From Bacteroides sp. (GTDB taxonomy: Bacteria > Bacteroidota > Bacteroidia > Bacteroidales > Bacteroidaceae), in contig NZ_JASLER010000031.1 in the NCBI RefSeq assembly GCF_030151085.1, forward strand, positions 12,903 to 76,902: DNA of 64,000 nucleotides, written 5' to 3'. Below the pieces are notes generated by a model that was not told the DNA's origin, did not search any database, and saw only the letters and a program-made list of their open reading frames with translations. Positions 8,930-18,102 of this stretch are shown one piece after another. Positions within the stretch are counted from its first letter, which is position 1. The number at the start of each line of letters is the position of its first letter. The position numbers and the translations under genes were made by a program.

Positions 8930-9562
8930 TTACTTGCTAGTCAGATAAGTTGATTGGGTGAAAGACTGGTTGACACCTTGCACGGCAAGTTTGGTGTTAA
9001 CAGCAGTCGAACCGCTCAATAATCCGCTCATGTAGCTGGTCCACAGAACAGGTAGTTTTTGACTTTGACCTTGTGGTGCTTCCAAATTTAGCAATTCGGT
9101 AATGAATGAACCTGTGCTGTAAGAGTAGTTCACAGCGTATGGATAGTACCATCCACCCCAGTTACCCCAGTAAGGAGCATCCCAGTAACCTGGATAATTC
9201 CACCACCATTCGGGACGACCGTAGTCGGTGAAATAATAAGTACTTCTAACGTAGCTTACTTGCAGACCGAGGTCAGCCTCTTCGCGATTTTCAGTGCGTA
9301 CAAAGCCGCGGTTATTCATATTAGTCACGTATGCTTTCAGAATTTCCTGAGCGCTTTCGTCTTTCCAATATTCGGCGTCTTTGCTATCGCCAATCACGAG
9401 AATGCTATCCGGCAAGTAGTAAGTCTCGAAGGCTTTGAAATCCGCCTTCTTGTCATAGTTGGTATAAACCAGATAATTATTGTCCAGCTTATCCGTGTCA
9501 GGGTCTTTTTCGCAAGCTGCGAAGGCGAAGACCGCTAATAATAGGGGAATAAATTTCTTCAT
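8930..9562 (-). CDS. DUF4136 domain lipoprotein
   Basis: 210 residues. MKKFIPLLLAVFAFAAC is a lipoprotein signal with Cys17. The body fits DUF4136: the start TNYDKKADFKAFETYYLPD, a helix with a GFVRTENREEADLGLQVSY stretch, and an aromatic segment rich in Trp, Tyr and Gly (WWWNYPGYWDAPYWGNWGG). DUF4136 proteins are envelope lipoproteins of unknown function. The partner may be the small barrel encoded next to it. No catalytic residues stand out. Confidence 0.85.
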   Translation of the reverse strand: MKKFIPLLLAVFAFAACEKDPDTDKLDNNYLVYTNYDKKADFKAFETYYLPDSILVIGDSKDAEYWKDESAQEILKAYVTNMNNRGFVRTENREEADLGLQVSYVRSTYYFTDYGRPEWWWNYPGYWDAPYWGNWGGWYYPYAVNYSYSTGSFITELLNLEAPQGQSQKLPVLWTSYMSGLLSGSTAVNTKLAVQGVNQSFTQSTYLTSK

Positions 9563-9714
9563 ACTTCTATAATTGTTTAGGTTAAAATATAATTCCTGCC
9601 CTATGGTACCTTAGGCTTTTGTGAGAAAAAACAAGATAGGATATAAAAGGTTCACAAAGAAGTATGTTAAAAAACAGAAGTAAGAGGAAGGAGGGAAGTG
9701 ATTAGTTATGAGTG

Positions 9715-9779
9715 ATTAGTGATTTGTTTGAGTTTCCATGCGGTCTGACGGCATATTCGGCTACAAACAAATCACTAAT
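9715..9779. terminator. 16-bp inverted repeat, likely terminator of the GH97 operon
   Basis: ATTAGTGATTTGTTTG (9715-9730) is repeated as its perfect reverse complement at 9764-9779, with a weaker inner stem (ATGC/GCAT). It lies just after the GH97 stop on the minus strand. The nearby GTGATTAGT units also resemble the CACTAATCACTAATCACTAA string at the end of the fusion gene near 8110-8130, so part of it may be a dispersed repeat. Confidence 0.5.
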
Positions 9780-9795
9780 GGCTCTTCATTGATAT

Positions 9796-11898
9796 TTATT
9801 TATTTTTTTTGTTAATTCGAGCCGTCCAGCCACCGCCCGGTGACATTTGAACGTTTAATTTATTGCTTGAACTAACTGTTCGCATTTCTTTCTTATAATC
9901 CATTGCATCCCGGTTGGCATTGATGCCGTCGGAGAAGATTTCGGCAGTATAATCGCCCTCTCCGAGGAAAGAAAGGTCGATGGTACAATTGCGTGGAGTC
10001 CAGTTGGTCATGGAGGCGATGTGCCAGGTGTCACCTTTGCGGCGTGCCAATGTGATGTATTCACCGATCTCACCATTCAGGGCTATGGTTTCATCGAAAG
10101 TAGTGGGTACTTTAGCAATGAAATCAGTGCATTCCTGTTCTTTCATGTACTTGCTGGGGCTGTCTGCGAGCATTTGCAAAGGAGCTTCGAAGACGGTGTA
10201 CATAGCCATCTGATGTACTCTTGTACCTTGACTCATGGGATGATCGTTGATTCCACGGAACGTTTCCCGGGTTGCGTTCATCATGGCTCCCGGAGTATAG
10301 TCCATCGGACCTGCAAGCATACGTAGGTAGGGGGCGGTAACATCATAACGCGGAAAATCGTGAAGAGGGACACCGTTTACAATAGGTTCCCATTTGGCGT
10401 TCTCCAATCCTTTCACACCTTCAAAATTCAGAATGTTGGGATAGGCACGTTGGATACCATACGGTTTCAGCCCATGTAAGTCGAGTAACAATTGGTGTTT
10501 GGCGGCACAGGCGGCAATCTGCTCTACGGAAGTGGCCAGAGGTTGGTCGTCGCGGTCAAAGAAGTCTATCTTAAAGCCTTTGATACCCATGGTTGCATAA
10601 TGATTGAACACAGCTTCCGTGTCTTTTGCCGAGTTACGCCAGCTTGCCCAAAGGATGACCCCAACTCCTTTTTGCTTACCATAAGCTACTATTTCTTCCA
10701 GGTTGATGTCCGGATTCAATTCTTCCAACATTGATTCTTTACCACTCCAACCTTCGTCTATAATGATATATTCCAATCCGTTTGCAGCGGCAAAGTCGAT
10801 ATATGCTTTATAAGTCGGCGTGTTCATGCCTGCCTTGAAGTCTACTCCTGTTATGTTGCAGGTGTTCCACCAGTCCCAAGCTACCTTTCCCGGTTTTATC
10901 CAGGAAGTGTCTTTGATGCGGCAGGCAGGGGCGAGGCGCTGTGTCATGTCATTGTCGGCAAGTTGTGTATCGTTGGTAGTAACGAGGACAATGCGCCAAG
11001 GGAAGGAACGACGGGCGCTATTTATTTCGGATGTAGTTTGAAGTTCACCGCTTGCAAGAAGTTGGGTTTTACCTAAATCACCGTTGAGCTGGTTCGGTAT
11101 GCGAGCTATATAGTCAGCGCGTTTGGTTGGAACCAAATTCAGACGATTGTGCCCCCCAATGACTTCTTCCAATGGATAGGGCGCAAAAGCTGCTTGTAAG
11201 CCTTGACGGGTTTGTGAATTGATAGTGAGGAACATTCCGGGATAATCTTCCACACCTGCTTCCATAATGACTGCCTTCTTGCCTTTTCCTAAATCTATCA
11301 TAAGCGGAGTGATAGCGAGCGAGTCCGAATACATTTTTGATAAGGGTGCATCGTCATAGTATGACTCAAATGAGTAGCAATAACGTTCACCGTTACGGTT
11401 GTCGTTTACATAGGGAACCAATGTCCGATAATCGCTATCAAAGTTGAAATCCGCCTTTTCATTTTTTACAATGAATGGTTTACTTTGCTCAGAAACGAAG
11501 CGGTAAGCGGCACCATCATCGTAAGCACGGAACTGCACGTTATAGCCGCCACGGCATTTCAATGTAAGTTGATTATAGACATCTTTTACACTTGCTTTCT
11601 TATAAATAGGAGTGGGGAAGGAAGATTCAACGGACTTACGTTCAGCCTTTGTAACCTTTACATTTTCACCGAAAGTTATCTCTTTCTTTGTGTTTTTCAC
11701 ATCTACCCCGTACATAGCTATGGTAGAAGGTTGCAGAACTGTCGTGCCATCCTGTTGTATCTGCCAACTAAGTGTTGCTCCTGCATCTACAGTAATAATT
11801 AGTTTGCCATCCGGAGAGGCTAGTTGATACTGCTGTGCGCGGACTGAGCCCAAACACACAAATAATAAACAAATTGTTTGAATAATAATGTTTTTCAT
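9796..11898 (-). CDS. GH97 glycosidase, retaining alpha-galactosidase type
   Basis: 700 residues with a signal peptide (cleavage at VRAQQ), hence periplasmic or surface. It has the three GH97 parts: an N-terminal beta-sandwich starting SPDGKLIITV, a TIM barrel with WDWWNTCNITG and YIIIDEGWSG, and a C-terminal all-beta domain. GFKIDFFDRDD places an Asp (about residue 445) where retaining GH97 enzymes carry the nucleophile; inverting SusB-type alpha-glucosidases lack it. NFEGVKG holds the probable acid/base Glu (about 493). This suggests alpha-galactosidase activity, which would fit galactose side chains of galactomannan handled next door. Its start is 6 bp downstream of the aldo/keto reductase stop, so the two form an operon. 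Substrate is inferred from family knowledge. Confidence 0.88.
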   Translation of the reverse strand: MKNIIIQTICLLFVCLGSVRAQQYQLASPDGKLIITVDAGATLSWQIQQDGTTVLQPSTIAMYGVDVKNTKKEITFGENVKVTKAERKSVESSFPTPIYKKASVKDVYNQLTLKCRGGYNVQFRAYDDGAAYRFVSEQSKPFIVKNEKADFNFDSDYRTLVPYVNDNRNGERYCYSFESYYDDAPLSKMYSDSLAITPLMIDLGKGKKAVIMEAGVEDYPGMFLTINSQTRQGLQAAFAPYPLEEVIGGHNRLNLVPTKRADYIARIPNQLNGDLGKTQLLASGELQTTSEINSARRSFPWRIVLVTTNDTQLADNDMTQRLAPACRIKDTSWIKPGKVAWDWWNTCNITGVDFKAGMNTPTYKAYIDFAAANGLEYIIIDEGWSGKESMLEELNPDINLEEIVAYGKQKGVGVILWASWRNSAKDTEAVFNHYATMGIKGFKIDFFDRDDQPLATSVEQIAACAAKHQLLLDLHGLKPYGIQRAYPNILNFEGVKGLENAKWEPIVNGVPLHDFPRYDVTAPYLRMLAGPMDYTPGAMMNATRETFRGINDHPMSQGTRVHQMAMYTVFEAPLQMLADSPSKYMKEQECTDFIAKVPTTFDETIALNGEIGEYITLARRKGDTWHIASMTNWTPRNCTIDLSFLGEGDYTAEIFSDGINANRDAMDYKKEMRTVSSSNKLNVQMSPGGGWTARINKKNK

Positions 11899-11904
11899 TG
11901 TATA

Positions 11905-12894
11905 CTATTTAATCTTTTCTATTTCTTCAGTAGAGAATGTTGTATTCTTAATCGCTTTCAGATTATCTTCCAATTGTGCTACAGAACTGGCTCCGATAAT
12001 GACTGACGTTACTAAATCATCTTTTAATAACCAAGCCAGTGCCATTTCGGCGAGCGTTTGTCTGCGTTGAACTGCTATCTCATTGAGAACCTTGATTCTC
12101 TTTAAAACGTCTTCGGTCAGAACTTCTTTCTTTAAAAACACTCCTTTAGCCATACGCGAGTCTTCGGGGATGCCATTCAGATAACGGTTGGTCAGCAATC
12201 CTTGGGCGAGGGGAGAGAAAGCGATAAATCCCGTTCCGTTTTCTTTTGCCTGTTGCAAGATACCTTCTTCTTCCGGTTCGCGGTTGAAGATGTTGTATCT
12301 GCCTTGGTAAAGAAGGCAATGCACATCTCTTTCTTCCAGATATTTATAAGCAAATTCTGCTGCTTCTTTGGGATACTTGGAAATACCTACATAGAGCGCC
12401 TTTCCTTGGCGCACAATGTCGACCAAAGTTTGAAGAGTCTCTTCAAGCGGAGTGTCAGGATCATAACGGTGGGAGTAGAAGATATCCACATAATCCAGGT
12501 TCATCCGTTTCAGACTTTGATTAAGACTGTTCATCAGGTATTTGCGAGAGCCCCATTCACCGTAAGGTCCGGGCCACATGTCGTGTCCTGCTTTGGTGGA
12601 GATGAATAACTCGTCACGGTAAGGCATAAAGGATTTCTTCATAATCTCACCGAAAGTTTCTTCGGCTGAACCGTAGGAAGGACCGTAATTGTTGGCAAGA
12701 TCAAAATGCGTGATGCCTCTGTCGAATGCATAGTGCGCCATTGCCTGAGAATTGGCGAAGGTGTTTACGTCACCGAAGTTGTGCCATAAGCCTAAAGACA
12801 CTTCGGGTAGCAGTATACCACTTTTTCCGCATCGGCGATACTTCATGCCACTATCATATCGATCGGGCACGGGAGAATAAATAGGATTTTTCAT
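11905..12894 (-). CDS. Aldo/keto reductase (YghZ-like)
   Basis: 329 residues from the ATG at 12894. A TTG nine bases upstream would add three residues, but the ATG gives the natural start MKNPIYSPVPDRYD. MKYRRCGKSGILLPEVSLG is the typical N-terminus of the YghZ/voltage-channel-beta-like AKR group. The catalytic set is present: Asp and Tyr in HFDLANNYGPSYG, Lys in ISTKAG and His in FYSHRYD. No signal peptide, so cytoplasmic and NADPH-dependent by family. Such enzymes reduce small aldehydes or sugar-derived carbonyls. It is the first gene of an operon with GH97 and is divergent from the GH3-GH2 operon, with 225 bp between the two start codons. Confidence 0.88.
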   Translation of the reverse strand: MKNPIYSPVPDRYDSGMKYRRCGKSGILLPEVSLGLWHNFGDVNTFANSQAMAHYAFDRGITHFDLANNYGPSYGSAEETFGEIMKKSFMPYRDELFISTKAGHDMWPGPYGEWGSRKYLMNSLNQSLKRMNLDYVDIFYSHRYDPDTPLEETLQTLVDIVRQGKALYVGISKYPKEAAEFAYKYLEERDVHCLLYQGRYNIFNREPEEEGILQQAKENGTGFIAFSPLAQGLLTNRYLNGIPEDSRMAKGVFLKKEVLTEDVLKRIKVLNEIAVQRRQTLAEMALAWLLKDDLVTSVIIGASSVAQLEDNLKAIKNTTFSTEEIEKIK

Positions 12895-12999
12895 ACGATA
12901 CAAAAATACGCAAATTCTTTAGAAATGACTTCTTTTTATTTATCCAAAACTGATAGATAACAACCAATGCCATAGCTGGAAACAAATGATGCTACAATT

Positions 13000-13044
13000 G
13001 GATAAGATAGTACTACCGAATCTATGCCGAAGCCACTATCTTTG
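13000..13044 (+). promoter_or_regulatory. Regulon promoter A: GGATAAGATAGTACT operator and TATCTTTG box
   Basis: The motif at 13000-13014 differs from the shared sequence TGATAAnATAGTATC only at the first base and at the last two. Its GATAA starts at 13001 and the -7 box TATCTTTG starts at 13037, a distance of 36 bp, as at the four other plus-oriented sites. It drives the GH3-GH2 pair. This is the most diverged of the five sites. Confidence 0.72.
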
Positions 13045-13119
13045 CAAAAGAGAATCTTATAAATGAAAAACGAAGAATGAAGAATTCTCGAAGAATGTAT
13101 CTAAATATATTGCAATTCA

Positions 13120-15420
13120 ATGAAAAACAAACTAATCGTTATGGCATTAGCAACCTGCTTATCATCTTGTGGCGGAAGCCAGAAAGAAGTGTATAAAGAT
13201 CCTACAGCTCCCGTAGAAAGTAGGGTGGAAGACCTCCTCGGAAGAATGACTTTGGAAGAAAAAGTCGGTCAGATGAATCAATTTGTCGGTTTGGAACATA
13301 TCAAGGCAAACAGTGCCGTGATGACTGCCGACCAGCTGAAGAATAATACGGCGAATGCCTTCTATCCCGGAGTTACGGAGAAAGATGTGGCAGCATGGAC
13401 CGAACAAGGTCTGATCGGTTCTTTCCTGCATGTGCTTACTCTTAAAGAAGCAAACGAACTGCAATCTCTCGCAATGAAGAGTCGTCTGCAAATTCCTATC
13501 ATCTTCGGTATTGACGCCATTCATGGCAATGCCAATGCACCGGACAATACGGTGTATCCTACTAATATCAATCTTGCTTGCTCTTTCGATACCTTGATGG
13601 CTTATAGAATAGCTCGCGAAACAGCCAAAGAAATGCGTGCTATGAACATGCATTGGACATTTAATCCGAATGTGGAAGTTGCCCGCGACGCCCGTTGGGG
13701 ACGTGTAGGCGAAACATACGGTGAAGACCCCTATTTGGTAACATTGCTAGGTGTGCAATCCGTTAAAGGTTATCAAGGCAACTTGAATAGCGGTGAAGAT
13801 GTGTTAGCGTGTATCAAGCACTTTGTAGGTGGTAGCGAACCAATCAACGGAACAAATGGTTCTCCAACAGATTTATCGGAACGAACTTTGCGTGAAGTTT
13901 TCTTCCCACCTTTTGAAGCTGGTGTGAAAGCGGGTGCCATGTCCTTGATGACTGCACACAACGAACTGAACGGAATCCCCTGCCATAGCAACGAATGGTT
14001 GATGACGGACATTCTTCGTGGAGAATGGAATTTCCCCGGTTTCGTAGTAAGCGACTGGATGGATATTGAACATATTCATGACCTGCACGCTACGGCGGAG
14101 AACTTGAAGGAAGCCTATTATCAATCCATCATGTCCGGTATGGATATGCACATGCACGGTATTCATTGGAACGAGATGGTAGTGGAGCTGGTGAAAGAAG
14201 GCCGTATTCCGGAATCACGTATTGATGAATCCGTACGTCGCATTTTGGATATTAAGTTCCGTCTTGGCTTGTTTGAGAAACCATACGCTGATGAGGCTGA
14301 AACCATGAAGATACGTCTTTGTGACGAACATCGTGCAACGGCTCTCGAAGCTGCACGCAATGGTATTGTTCTGCTTAAGAATACAGGTGTACTGCCGTTG
14401 GATGCTTCTAAATATAAAAAGGTAATGGTAACCGGTATCAATGCCGACGACCAGAATATCCTCGGTGACTGGAGCGCTCCCGAAAAAGAAGAGAACGTAA
14501 CCACTATACTCGAAGGCTTGAAGATGGTGGCTCCCGATACTCAATTTGATTTTGTAGACCAAGGTTGGGACCCGCGTAATATGGACCCCAAGCAGGTAGC
14601 TGAAGCTGCCGCTCGTGCCAAGAATGCGGATTTGAATATTGTGGTAGCCGGTGAATATATGATGCGTTTCCGTTGGGACGATCGTACTGACGGTGAAGAT
14701 ACAGACCGTAGCGACCTTGACCTTGTAGGTTTGCAACAAGAATTGATTGAGAAAGTAGCTGCCAGTGGCAAACCGACTATTCTGGTGCTTGTTAATGGTC
14801 GTCCGTTAAGTGTACGTTGGGCTGCCGAGAATTTACCGGCAATTGTAGAAGCATGGGCACCGGGCATGCAAGGTGGGCAAGCAGTAGCGGAGATATTATA
14901 TGGTAAAGTAAATCCGTCAGCAAAACTTGCTATTACCATTCCTCATAGTGTAGGTCAGCTCCAGATGATTTATAACCACAAACCTTCACAATACTTCCAT
15001 CCGTATGTAGCGGGCAAGCCTAGTACACCGCTTTATCCGTTCGGATATGGTCTGTCTTATACGACTTATAAGTATGAAGACTTGAAGCTGGCTCAGAAAG
15101 AAATTAATAAAGATGGAACGGTAGACGTCAGTGTAAAGGTGACGAATACAGGCGAACGTGACGGTGTGGAGATTGTACAGCTTTATATCCGTGATAAGTT
15201 CAGTTGCGTTACCCGACCGGTAAAGGAGTTGAAAGACTTTGCACGCGTAGCTTTAAAAGCAGGTGAAAGCAAGGTTGTAAACTTTAAGATTACACCTGAC
15301 AAGCTGGCCTTCTACGATATTAAGATGAAGAAGATTGTGGAACCGGGTGAATTCATCGTCATGGTAGGTGCCTCCTCGGATGACAAGGATTTGCTGAAAG
15401 AAACTTTTGCAGTAAAATGA
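13120..15420 (+). CDS. GH3 beta-glucosidase-like lipoprotein
   Basis: 766 residues. The N-terminus ends in CLSSCGG, a lipobox, so the enzyme is probably membrane-anchored in the periplasm. GH3 domains in order: the TIM barrel, with MTLEEKVGQMNQ, DARWGRVGETYGEDPYL, CIKHFVG and nucleophile Asp312 in GFVVSDWMD; the alpha/beta sandwich from about residue 410; and a fibronectin-III-like domain ending in GEFIVMVGASSDD. Length is normal for the family. Expected role: removal of terminal beta-glucose from gluco-oligosaccharides, fitting glucomannan breakdown; the sugar specificity is not certain. The stop overlaps the start of the GH2 gene (ATGA), so translation is coupled. Controlled by promoter A. 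Confidence 0.9.
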   Translation: MKNKLIVMALATCLSSCGGSQKEVYKDPTAPVESRVEDLLGRMTLEEKVGQMNQFVGLEHIKANSAVMTADQLKNNTANAFYPGVTEKDVAAWTEQGLIGSFLHVLTLKEANELQSLAMKSRLQIPIIFGIDAIHGNANAPDNTVYPTNINLACSFDTLMAYRIARETAKEMRAMNMHWTFNPNVEVARDARWGRVGETYGEDPYLVTLLGVQSVKGYQGNLNSGEDVLACIKHFVGGSEPINGTNGSPTDLSERTLREVFFPPFEAGVKAGAMSLMTAHNELNGIPCHSNEWLMTDILRGEWNFPGFVVSDWMDIEHIHDLHATAENLKEAYYQSIMSGMDMHMHGIHWNEMVVELVKEGRIPESRIDESVRRILDIKFRLGLFEKPYADEAETMKIRLCDEHRATALEAARNGIVLLKNTGVLPLDASKYKKVMVTGINADDQNILGDWSAPEKEENVTTILEGLKMVAPDTQFDFVDQGWDPRNMDPKQVAEAAARAKNADLNIVVAGEYMMRFRWDDRTDGEDTDRSDLDLVGLQQELIEKVAASGKPTILVLVNGRPLSVRWAAENLPAIVEAWAPGMQGGQAVAEILYGKVNPSAKLAITIPHSVGQLQMIYNHKPSQYFHPYVAGKPSTPLYPFGYGLSYTTYKYEDLKLAQKEINKDGTVDVSVKVTNTGERDGVEIVQLYIRDKFSCVTRPVKELKDFARVALKAGESKVVNFKITPDKLAFYDIKMKKIVEPGEFIVMVGASSDDKDLLKETFAVK

Positions 15421-17852
15421 AAAGATTAATCCTAATCTGTGCAGCACTTTTAGTAGTGCTGCTTCCTTCTCAAGGACAATCTGTTCGGGAACGTATCTTG
15501 TTTGATGAAGACTGGCAGTTTGCCTTTGGCAATGCTTCTTCACCTGAAAAAGACTTTGGTTGTGGGACGGAATACTTCAATTATCTGACTAAAGCCGCCT
15601 CTATCCATAATGCCGGACCTTACTCCATGAAGTTTGATGCTTCTGATTGGAAAAAAGTGAATCTGCCCCACGATTGGGTAGTGGATTTACCTTTCGAAGG
15701 CAAGGCAAGTCATAGTCATGGTTATAAGACCGTAGGCTATCAGTATCCTGAAACCAGCGTAGGATGGTATCGAAAGACTTTCACCGTTCCCAGTGAAGAT
15801 TTAGGCAAACACTTGTCTCTTCAGTTCGACGGAATCTTTCGCGATGCCCGTATTTGGGTGAATGGCTTCTACTTGGGGCATGAGCCTAGCGGTTATGCTA
15901 CACAAGTCTATGACATCTCCGAATATCTGAACTATGGTGGCGAGAACCTGATAACCGTACGTGCGGACGCTACTCTTGAAGAAGGCTGGTTCTACGAAGG
16001 AGCCGGTATTTACCGTCACGTTTGGCTGAACAAGACTGCGCCGTTGCATGTGGCGCCGTTCGGCGTCTTTGTCTCTTCTCGTTTGGAAGAACCTTTTGAG
16101 AAGGTGTTGCTGGTAACCGAAGTCGAGATGAAAAACTCAGGGAATGAACCTGTTTCCAGTGAAGTCTGGTGCCGTTTGATGGATGCCTCCGGACAAGTGC
16201 AAATGGAGGATAAGGCAGAGCCTGTAGACCTGCTCCCTCAGGAATCGCGTACCGTAAAGGTCTATACCAAGGTGCTCAATCCGCATCTTTGGAGTCCGGA
16301 AGCCCCTTACCTTTATAAAATGGAGACTAGTGTTTGGCAGAACGGTAAGCAGGTGGATGTTGTGGCAACTCCGATTGGAATTCGTCACATCCGTTTTGAT
16401 GCCGACAAAGGCTTCATCCTGAATGGGCAACCTTTGAAACTGAAAGGTGTCAATATGCATCAAGATCATCCCGGAGTAGGTGCAGGTATCCCTGATGCCT
16501 TACAAGTATATCGCCTGAAGCAGTTGAAATCATTCGGTTGCAATGCCTACCGTTCCTCACATAATCCCATGACTCCCGAAATGCTGGACGCTTGCGATAG
16601 TCTTGGCATTCTTGTCATCGAAGAGAATCGTCTCACAGGAGTTAATCGTGAACACATCGACTTGCTGAATCGCATGATAAAGCGTGATCGCAATCATCCT
16701 TCCATTATTCTTTGGAGCGTTGGCAACGAAGAATGGGGGATAGAATGGAAAGAAAGTGGTACTCGTATTGCCGCTACCATGCGCGAATATTGCCACCGTA
16801 ATGACCCTACCCGCCTGATGACAGTCGCTTCGAGCAGCGGACCAGCTATTTTGATTCCGGCAGATGTGGCAGGTTATAATTACATTGTTCAAAATCCCGT
16901 AGAGCAACATCGCAAAGATTATCCGCAACGCTGTGCCCTGGGTTCGGAAGAAACTACCGGTTGTGGAACTCGTGGCGTTTATTTTGATGCTATTAACCAA
17001 GGCCACATGGTAGCCCATAACCGTAAACCGAATGGTGCGGATAGCTTGCTGAACTGTATAGAACGTGGATGGAAATTCTACGACGAACGTCCTTACCTTG
17101 CCGGGATTTTCTATTGGACAGGTTTCGATTATCGTGGTGAACCCAATCCGATGAAGTTCCCCGCTACAGGTTCACAGTTCGGTATTCTGGATTATTGTGG
17201 TTTTCCTAAAGATGAGGCTTACTACCTGAAGTCTTGGTGGACGAACGAACCTGTTCTTCACATCCTTCCTCATTGGAACCTGCAAGGGCACGAAAGAGAT
17301 AGCATCAGTCTTTGGGTATATAGTAATTGTGATGAAGTGGAACTCACCGTCAATGGCAAGAACTTGGGACGTAAACCGATGTCTCGTAACGGGCATCTCG
17401 CCTGGGAAACCGTTTATCAACCCGGCGTAGTGAAAGCTGTTGGCTATAAGAATGGAAAGCGCACTCTTACACAGATCGTAGAAACCACTGGTGCCCCTGC
17501 CCGTATTTCCCTTACCGGAGATCGTTCAAGCATTCTGGCGGATAATCGTGATGTAGCTGTTGTGCGTGTAGAACTGCAAGATAAGAAGAAACGTTTTGTG
17601 CCTACCGCTTGCAATGATTTAACGCTAACCGTTTCTGGCCCTGTTCGTATTCTTGGTGTAGGCAATGGTGATCCGGCTTATCAAGCTACGGAACGTCCTA
17701 CGGATGCCAATGCTCGTACTTATCAGGTGAAAGCTTTCAATGGTCTAGCCCAAGTCTTGTTGCAAAGCAATGGACAAGTGGGTGAAGCAACTCTAACAAT
17801 AGAGGCTGACAACCTGCCTGCTACTACCTATTATCTGAAGGTTGGTAAGTAA
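15417..17852 (+). CDS. GH2 beta-galactosidase-like enzyme
   Basis: 811 residues with a signal peptide (LLPSQGQS). GH2 parts are seen in order: a sugar-binding jelly roll (LPHDWVVDLPF ... SVGWYRKTF), an Ig-like domain, the TIM barrel from GVNMHQDHPGVG with NAYRSSHNP, the acid/base Glu438 in SVGNEEWG and the nucleophile near Glu511 in LGSEETTG, then a DUF4982 region and a GH2 C-terminal Ig-like domain (VGNGDP). This architecture is the common Bacteroides beta-galactosidase form, but beta-mannosidase or another beta-glycosidase activity cannot be excluded. It overlaps the GH3 gene by 4 bp and shares promoter A, which ties it to the mannan-type regulon. Confidence 0.88.
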   Translation: MKRLILICAALLVVLLPSQGQSVRERILFDEDWQFAFGNASSPEKDFGCGTEYFNYLTKAASIHNAGPYSMKFDASDWKKVNLPHDWVVDLPFEGKASHSHGYKTVGYQYPETSVGWYRKTFTVPSEDLGKHLSLQFDGIFRDARIWVNGFYLGHEPSGYATQVYDISEYLNYGGENLITVRADATLEEGWFYEGAGIYRHVWLNKTAPLHVAPFGVFVSSRLEEPFEKVLLVTEVEMKNSGNEPVSSEVWCRLMDASGQVQMEDKAEPVDLLPQESRTVKVYTKVLNPHLWSPEAPYLYKMETSVWQNGKQVDVVATPIGIRHIRFDADKGFILNGQPLKLKGVNMHQDHPGVGAGIPDALQVYRLKQLKSFGCNAYRSSHNPMTPEMLDACDSLGILVIEENRLTGVNREHIDLLNRMIKRDRNHPSIILWSVGNEEWGIEWKESGTRIAATMREYCHRNDPTRLMTVASSSGPAILIPADVAGYNYIVQNPVEQHRKDYPQRCALGSEETTGCGTRGVYFDAINQGHMVAHNRKPNGADSLLNCIERGWKFYDERPYLAGIFYWTGFDYRGEPNPMKFPATGSQFGILDYCGFPKDEAYYLKSWWTNEPVLHILPHWNLQGHERDSISLWVYSNCDEVELTVNGKNLGRKPMSRNGHLAWETVYQPGVVKAVGYKNGKRTLTQIVETTGAPARISLTGDRSSILADNRDVAVVRVELQDKKKRFVPTACNDLTLTVSGPVRILGVGNGDPAYQATERPTDANARTYQVKAFNGLAQVLLQSNGQVGEATLTIEADNLPATTYYLKVGK

Positions 17853-17854
17853 GC

Positions 17855-17923
17855 ATGCACAAGATGGCATCCTATGCTGCACAAGATACCATCTTGTGTA
17901 ACATGAGATGCCATCTTGTGCAT
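17855..17923. repeat. Nested inverted repeats built from four CACAAGAT octamers
   Basis: ATGCACAAGATGGCAT (17855-17870) has a perfect inverted copy at 17908-17923. Between them a second hairpin, CACAAGAT-ACC-ATCTTGTG, spans 17880-17898. The octamer thus occurs twice in each orientation and allows either one long cruciform or several small hairpins. It starts 3 bp after the GH2 stop and could serve as a terminator, though it lacks a T-run. The remaining 140 bp up to the AraC promoter hold nothing I recognise. Confidence 0.6.
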
Positions 17924-18066
17924 ATTATCAAGAAGTGCTTCTGCCGGTGGGAAGAAGTGATCTATTCTTTAGGGAATAACTTCTTTTCTGTTGAAGAATG
18001 ATATAAATGACAATCGTTACCCTTAAAAGAAACAAATGGTGCCGTATCGGGATTAAAAAGAATGAC

Positions 18067-18094
18067 TATATTTGCAATATGATACTATCTTAAC
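18067..18094 (+). promoter_or_regulatory. AraC-gene promoter with inverted operator over the transcription start
   Basis: TATATTTG at 18067-18074 is a good -7 box. GATACTATCTTAAC at 18081-18094 is the reverse complement of GTTAAGATAGTATC, so it is the regulon motif turned round. It begins 6 bp after the -7 box and would cover the start of transcription. That position suits repression of the gene by its own product, in contrast to the upstream activator position at the other sites. Confidence 0.65.
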
Positions 18095-18102
18095 CCAATA
18101 CC

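Noticed and set aside
12895..12903. TTG start giving a longer aldo/keto reductase
   Set aside because: The ATG at 12894 gives the standard N-terminus; the TTG adds only MYR and is not supported by a ribosome site.
12901..12908. TATTTTTG on the minus strand as -7 box of the aldo/keto reductase operon
   Set aside because: It matches TAnnTTTG but would put the transcription start at or inside the ATG, and no -33 element is in place; possibly leaderless, but not supported enough to annotate.
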